The translations under genes and the position numbers were made by a program. Source: Centroberyx gerrardi (taxonomy: Eukaryota > Chordata > Actinopteri > Beryciformes > Berycidae). From it: a DNA stretch of 64,000 nt. Under the pieces are notes generated by a model. It ran no database searches. It was not told the origin of the DNA and was given only the letters and a program-made list of their open reading frames with translations. Position 1 is the first letter of the stretch; each line of letters starts with the position of its first letter. Below are positions 58,494 through 64,000 of this stretch, in pieces. The stretch is from the NCBI RefSeq assembly GCF_048128805.1, contig NC_136003.1, forward strand, positions 29,100,001 through 29,164,000, written 5' to 3'.

Positions 58494-61400
58494 CTGGAGA
58501 GAAAAGAACATAAACTTCTCAGGATATTGGCCCTATTAAAAATCAGCTAGTCAGTGTGGTCCACCTCTGATATGATGGATATGATGCAGTTTGATTGATT
58601 ACATATTTATTGTAGAATTGATCAATACTACACTGGTTGTCTGTAGGAAGATCTGAACCTGAATTATGAATTTTGATCAGATCAGAAGAATTATTTTTTA
58701 ATGATTATCGGGGGTTTCAGTGGAGAGTTTTAGTGTCCCATGGTCTAGATGTTTCAGAGGCTTTTCCACTCTGACAAGAATACAATTCTGGGGGAAACTT
58801 CCAATTTTGGGTATTTTTTGGCATGAAAATGGTCACATTTACAGACACTGACTACCAGTACAGATAGCTATCGGCAGCTTCAATCAAAAGATATCAGTAT
58901 CGGCCTTTGGAAACCCATATCGGTTGAACTCTAGCTTCAAGTAACAGCAAAATACGTGGGAAGAAGATGCAGAAAAAGCTGGGGAAGATGTATGAAAAGC
59001 CCCAATATAAACGGGTGCATAGCAATTCTTGCTGTTTCTTACCCTGTGGCGGCTGACAGAGAAAATTAAAATGCATGAATATGCTAATGATACAAAATGC
59101 TGCACAACTGTAAACAACATAAAATGTGCTTCAACTTGTTCCTCACAGAAACCGATGCGCCACATCTGTGAATCTCTTACCTCCCTTGTGTACTGTGCCA
59201 GACATTTCACCACTAGTAAAAATAGCTTATGTGCAGTGTGCTCAGCTCTTTGTAATCTAATGAACTGGGTACAAAAACACTATAATCCACACAAGATTCA
59301 CTTCCCTCATTGTGCAGAGAGTCTGGGACTGTGCAGCAGACCCAGATTAGCTGTGCCGTAGCATCCAGGGAGAAATTTGGACACAAGGAGCCTCTGGGAC
59401 ATCTGTGCGCTGGCTGGCCCACATTCGAGCTGTACTGTAAGTCTTGGCATCACGCCCAAACCCCCCAGCGCAGCCCTACCTGGATGGGTTACTGCAGTGC
59501 AAACTGGCTAAATGTGCAGGTGTTCTTGTGATGCAGAGCTCAGCTATTACTTTTCTCTCCTAAACTGTAAAAGTCTGCCCATATGCACATAGTCAAACTT
59601 TTAAAAGCATTTCGAAAGCACTTTCCTTGAAAAGGCGGCACACACATTAATTAAAAAAAGCTGTTATTCATCAATAATAACTCAATTCTTTTGCCCAGCA
59701 GCAATTATATCACATTGTATTCAAACACTCAATGCAATGCTGACATCTCTTAGGAATTTACTGCCATTTCAATCAAAGGCGCTCATAAATAATGGCTGCC
59801 ACCTGAATGACATCATCGGTCGTCTCATTATGCAGCATTCCCAACTGACTATTCTCAGGTTCATTCCTTCAGACAGTGTGACGCTTTGTCTAATGCACAG
59901 ACTAGCTCCAGGAGAAAAGAGAAGAGAAGAAAAGAAAAGAAAAGAAAAGAAAAGATGCATTTAAAAGGTTCAGATAGCAGGCATGATGAAGGGAAGACAT
60001 TTTTGCAGTGTGGAGTGGTCAGCGGCTCGGTAACACACTCCAGTTGTTTACTTGTTGATGTTTGGTTCAGTGTTACAAACATCTGAAGTCACTGCTGCAG
60101 CTCGTCCTCCGCCTGGACGATGCAGAGAAAATATTAATGTGAATTTTGACAGCGCTCTGAATTAATTAATTAAGTTCACACATACACCAAACGTGGAGAA
60201 CCCACAGCAAGGCGGCTTCTCACCTGCATGTGTCCCTCCTCTGCACATCATTGGAAATACCAACTGCGAATTTATTAAATCATACTTTCAACTGATTATT
60301 CAATGCTTCAGCAAAATGTTCTGCTTTTTGCAACTTTTTGTCTTTTTAAAATTTTGAAATAAGTAAAATAGAACAACGATTATGTCTCCAGAAATCACTT
60401 GTCATCAATGCATTTCAACTTTTTTTTTTTTTTGATTTTCAAATAGTATTTTGATGATGAAAACTTTGATCCATATGCGTCAACCTTAATGTAGGAATAT
60501 CTACAGACCTGAATTCCTTCTGAAAACCTCCGAGTCTTTTTGCCTTTCCAGCCCTCCATCTACAGCTAAGGCAGGGAGGCAACCATCAGGGATTCCCCAA
60601 TGGCATTACATTTCCTGTCAGTGAGTAACTCGACTCCCGCCTGGCACCGAGTCAGATACAGGCGGGGGAACGTGTGGTGGCAGCGGAGGAGACTCACAGA
60701 CTCACATTAGACAGAATATAGACAGAATATTAGACACTGTACTAATCAATAAGGGGGGATTTGCACAAAACTATGGAAGGCCGGGACTGACTTCATTCTG
60801 ACGCATCATGAAAAATTCATGGCAACACTAGCCTGGAGCTCCACTAACATAAAATATCCCACATGTAACGACTCCAAGTCATTCAACAAAGCAGGCCTAT
60901 GACATGTACAAATACTCTTGAGCTACAACTGTAGAATATAAATTAACTATCCCATCCATTCAGCTATACTTGCCAAATTAAAGGCGCGACTTGTAGCTTT
61001 TTAACATCAATACATTTTTAGCACATTCATTTTGAGACATTAGTATAATTACCATAAACAAACAAGACCATCGCCAAGATGACTGTCAGCCTCTACTCTG
61101 CATTTTACATTGTGAGCCAGATGTGGAGGGAAATCTGCTGGATCGCTTTACGGCACAAAACAGGAAGAGGTTCTTTTTCTTCCAGAGCAAACGGAGCTAA
61201 AGCTTTCAGGGTTTCTGGCAATGTCAGACTGTGAAGTTACAGAAGCCCTGAGGGGGAAAAAAAAATGTTTGCAATCAATGTCGGCCAAAACTTAAGTTTA
61301 TCTCGTACGTACGAGTGAGTATCTTGCATGAGATGAACTTTTTGGCCGACACTGACCGCATTTTTTAATTTTTTACACGTTTCCTTTCAGGGGCGCCGGA

Positions 61401-61818
61401 TTTACCACTTGCAACTTATTTTAGTGTAAGATTTCCATAGCCTAAACTAAAGCAATGAAAGACATGGCTTCATTTGGCAAAAGAATACTTAATCCTACAA
61501 TGTCTTTCATGAGATATTAGGCTGATTATTGTGAAAATAAGAAGGGTGCGCAGAATGGAGCGCATGATGCAAAGGGCATTGAAAGCTCAAACAAATCAAG
61601 CAAAAACAAAAGGCTTCACTGTCTCAATTAACAATGCCTGCTGTAAATCCTAATGGAAATCTAAGGTCTGTCCATTAAATGCTTCTATAAACTCATGGCG
61701 GTTGCTGTCCCAGGCCTGACTCTGTGACTGCACAGGGTTTACAGTGTGCAAACCAAATCGCGGCCCAACAGCCAAACATGTCACCAGTCTCCAGCGCGGC
61801 TCCTGGCTCCGGGCTCAC
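58494..61818. other. Probable capn15 intron (or 5' flank)
   Basis: No coding exon is recognised. It holds an ATATCGG-type relic (58,500-58,930), an (AAAAG)n run (59,922-59,955) and an element at about 61,000-61,420 with facing GTCGGCCAAAA/TTTTTGGCCGAC arms, a CTCGTACGTACGAG palindrome and an inverted match to 13,120-13,190. The remaining sequence is featureless by eye. Confidence 0.5.
59922..59955. repeat. (AAAAG)n microsatellite
   Basis: Six or seven AAAAG/AGAAG units on the plus strand, in the probable first capn15 intron. Confidence 0.85.
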
Positions 61819-61979
61819 CTGCGCTCTCGGTGCCTGGTGGGTCTGGGAAGCTGCCGGGGGATGAAGGTGCTCTGGCTGCTCCTCAAACAGCCCATGACGG
61901 GGGAGGGGGGCAGAGCCGAGCCCCGGGACGCAGCGTCGCCCTCGGCCTCTTCAACGAGGGAGGAGCTGGAACTTCCCAT
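61819..61979 (-). CDS. capn15: Probable N-terminal coding exon of capn15
   Basis: A GC-rich island on the minus strand. The ATG at 61,979 follows an in-frame TGA 18 bases upstream and opens 161 coding bases that end CGCAG before a GTGAGC donor at 61,818. A CCTCACAG acceptor lies at 62,013. The phase (two bases left over) fits the acceptor at 58,494 (TCTCTCCAG), and the joined frame runs without a stop through five codons into MPMQSSQWACG. This would add 59 residues, total 1,022. The peptide starts MGSSSSSL, with an internal second Met in MGCLRSSQ; both fit the N-myristoylation rule Met-Gly-x-x-x-Ser. Orthologues known to me start near the first zinc finger, so this is inference from splice logic. 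Confidence 0.6.
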
Positions 61980-63418
61980 GATGCCCCTGGCTCAGCCGGA
62001 GGGCCCCGGATGCTGTGAGGAGGCAGAGGGACAGCAGGCTCGTACCGGTGTCAGATTGTTAATAAGATCATTTTTACACACATTGAATGGTTTGTTGAAG
62101 GCCAATACAGATAACAATATTTTTAGATTAAAGCCAGATAGCCATTTTTGTTTGTGCCAATATCTTTCAATTTGATCAGTGTCATCCCAAACAAATTTTA
62201 AAAAGCCAAATATTCGATAATATCGAATATCACAATATTTCTCGAATAAATCAAATATCGACCCTCCCCCATGAATGGCGATAATATCGCATATGGGGAT
62301 ATTTTGACGGGACAGTATCGCGAAATTACATTTTGGATATTGCCCAAGCCTCGTATTTAAACTTTAGTCCACAGGATCAGTATCGGCAGTGACAGAGTGA
62401 TATCAGTGCAGCGCAGAGCGATGGGACAGAGAGATACTGTATGTTTGTGAGTGACATTGCTCCGGCTGTGAGCTCGACTCTGTTACGAATCAGAGGGTCA
62501 AACAAACTGCTGCATCTGTCATTCTGCTGTCTTGTGGCTTCAGCTCGCTCCTTGCTCACTCTGCAGTTTTGCCCTTGAACAAGGACTTAAATTCATTCCA
62601 TTAACCACCTTGAAATGACACATTTCTCCTCACTGAACTGCAGAGATACCTGTATCCCTATCATAGTCCCATCTCATAACATGTGTCTCCCGTCACTTTG
62701 TCCGGTGCCTTTTTGTCCCTTTAACTCTGAATGAAAAACAATCTCAAAATCATTCAAATTAAGAAAAGAAATCATGTTTGTGTGTCTTTGCGTCTGTGCA
62801 CCCTGAATTCCTCTGTTCTCCAATGCAGATGCAGCCCTGCTGATACTGAAGTTCACATAGACTCAAAGTAACCCGGTGCAACTGCAATACAGCTGGTGGC
62901 TGAATGGGAAACTGCAGAATAACAGCATGGTGACAATAAAACAAGAAGACAGTGAGCGGCGGACTTACCCGACTGCAGACAGGAGGATTGTTCAGCGGGG
63001 GGATGAATGTTCTCGGCAGCCCTCCGAGATCTCCATGCATATCCTCATTAGTGGAAGCGCAGGATGTGCACAGTCACCACTTGTCCCTTCTCATCACTGT
63101 CAAGCCAGAGAGAATTCAAAAGAAAAATACAACTTCCGGTTACAAATTTCAAAGTAAAATCCCCGTTGACCAACATGGGTTGCAACGTTTTATGACTAAA
63201 AGTTCTGAAATTAAAATAAAGAAAAGCCTAAATATAAAATGAAATGTATGAAAAATCTCCTCATCACAGTATATATTCATGGCCATATAGGCTTATATAA
63301 GATGCTGTTTACTAGCCTATATAGAGCTGCCAAACATACAAATCACAATCACAAATCACATGACTCAATTTAGAAGGATGTCTGCCAACTGCCTTATTAA
63401 ACGAGCATGAAAGCTACT

Positions 63419-63675
63419 TTTCAGAGGTGGGATTTGAACTCATGCCTTCGTTCAGACAGAAACCTTGACACCTTTTAACACTAGAAAGGCCAAGCAGTGG
63501 TTTATTTAACTGACGGCTGTTTTGACTTTCAGAGTTGAAATATCTCAGCTTTCAAAATGTTCCTCCATGACATTTCCTAGACCCACTCTCTCTACAGACC
63601 AATGTTTCAAAATCATGCAAGGAAATAGTTAGGCAGAAACTGGTCTTTCTTGTTAAACCACTCAGCCATCCTGAC
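63419..63675 (-). pseudogene. Split tRNA-Leu-like remnant or tRNA-derived SINE
   Basis: On the minus strand, GTCAGGATGGCTGAGTGG (as at the 5' end of vertebrate tRNA-Leu, with an A box) begins at 63,675. About 170 bases later comes GGCATGAGTTCAAATCCCAC (T arm with B box) followed by TCTGA. The two ends match tRNA-Leu halves, but the middle is far too long and no anticodon arm is evident. A functional tRNA is unlikely. Confidence 0.35.
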
Positions 63676-63884
63676 AGCTGGTGTGTGCAGGCAAAGCAAT
63701 CAAAAATATATGGCGTTACCGATGATGAAGTATGATCATCAAATACCAACCAACCACCAACAGAGACAAGATTGTATTTTCAGAAAGGCAATCATTTATG
63801 TTTTTACCCTTAAAAGATAGTATTATCATATAACTTAATTTTCAGTTTCATAATACATACCTCAGTGTAGGCTATGTCGTAAAA

Positions 63885-64000
63885 TTAAGATTAAGATTGC
63901 ACTTTATTGGTCCCCTAGGGGAAATTCAGATTTCACAGCAGCAATTGGCAAAGGTAATAAGAATCATACAGGAAAGGTAATAGGAAAGGTAATATAAATA
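63885..64000 (-). repeat. Retroposon 3'-tail-like repeat at window edge
   Basis: GCACTTTATTGGTCCCCTAGGGGAAATT, then CACAGCAGCAATTGGCA: same family as 38,670-38,830; truncated by the end of the window. Confidence 0.5.

Larger units (their letters stand above)
62013..64000. other. 5' flank of capn15, repeats only
   Basis: Contains an ATATCGCCC-type relic (62,085-62,350), a GTAAGT donor-like site on the minus strand at about 62,962-62,967 that could end a non-coding first exon, a tRNA-like remnant (63,419-63,675) and a retroposon tail running off the right edge (63,885-64,000). No protein-coding exon is recognised. Confidence 0.45.

Noticed and set aside
61746-62175. Plus-strand frames of 90 and 143 residues over the GC island at 61.8 kb
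   Set aside because: The minus strand has the matched acceptor, start, donor and phase for capn15; the plus-strand frames have no splice context.

Overview
The window is vertebrate nuclear DNA, most likely from a ray-finned (percomorph-type) teleost. Genes are split by GT-AG introns, intergenic DNA is crowded with short inverted-repeat DNA transposons typical of fish, and the encoded proteins are recognisable orthologues of vertebrate genes. No bacterial, organellar or CRISPR-like sequence is seen. I found five gene models, all rebuilt exon by exon with splice sites and phases checked by hand.

Layout. (1) 351-12,782 and 14,672-22,150, plus strand: two tandem copies of a six-exon trypsin-family serine protease gene. 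Each has a signal peptide, a zymogen cleavage site, a complete His-Asp-Ser triad, trypsin-type specificity and a hydrophobic C-terminal tail suggesting membrane or GPI anchoring (prostasin/PRSS27/tryptase-like). The copies share exon structure, flanks and intron sequence, so they arose by duplication of a whole unit and later collected different insertions. (2) 25,429-33,270, plus strand: jmjd8, nine exons, an ER-lumen JmjC-fold protein. (3) 36,672-42,581, minus strand: stub1 (CHIP), seven coding exons, a TPR co-chaperone and U-box ubiquitin ligase, with a probable non-coding first exon near 44.1-44.2 kb. (4) 46,691-58,477, minus strand: capn15 (small optic lobes calpain), eleven coding exons, plus a probable additional 5' coding exon at 61,819-61,979 that splices in frame.

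The order stub1-jmjd8-capn15 near trypsin-family genes resembles human 16p13.3, including the tail-to-tail arrangement of stub1 and jmjd8. These are neighbours by ancestry, not a pathway.

Much of the rest is mobile DNA: a LINE 3' end at the left edge, TTAA-flanked MITEs, hAT-like elements with 8-bp target duplications, fold-back elements, simple repeats and tRNA-derived pieces. The most interesting non-coding signals are a double hairpin in protease copy 2 that looks like a template-switch mutation, a hAT element nested in a CTTAT microsatellite inside a fold-back element in a capn15 intron, inverted repeats flanking single exons, and the in-frame upstream capn15 exon beginning Met-Gly. I found no convincing new multi-gene system.
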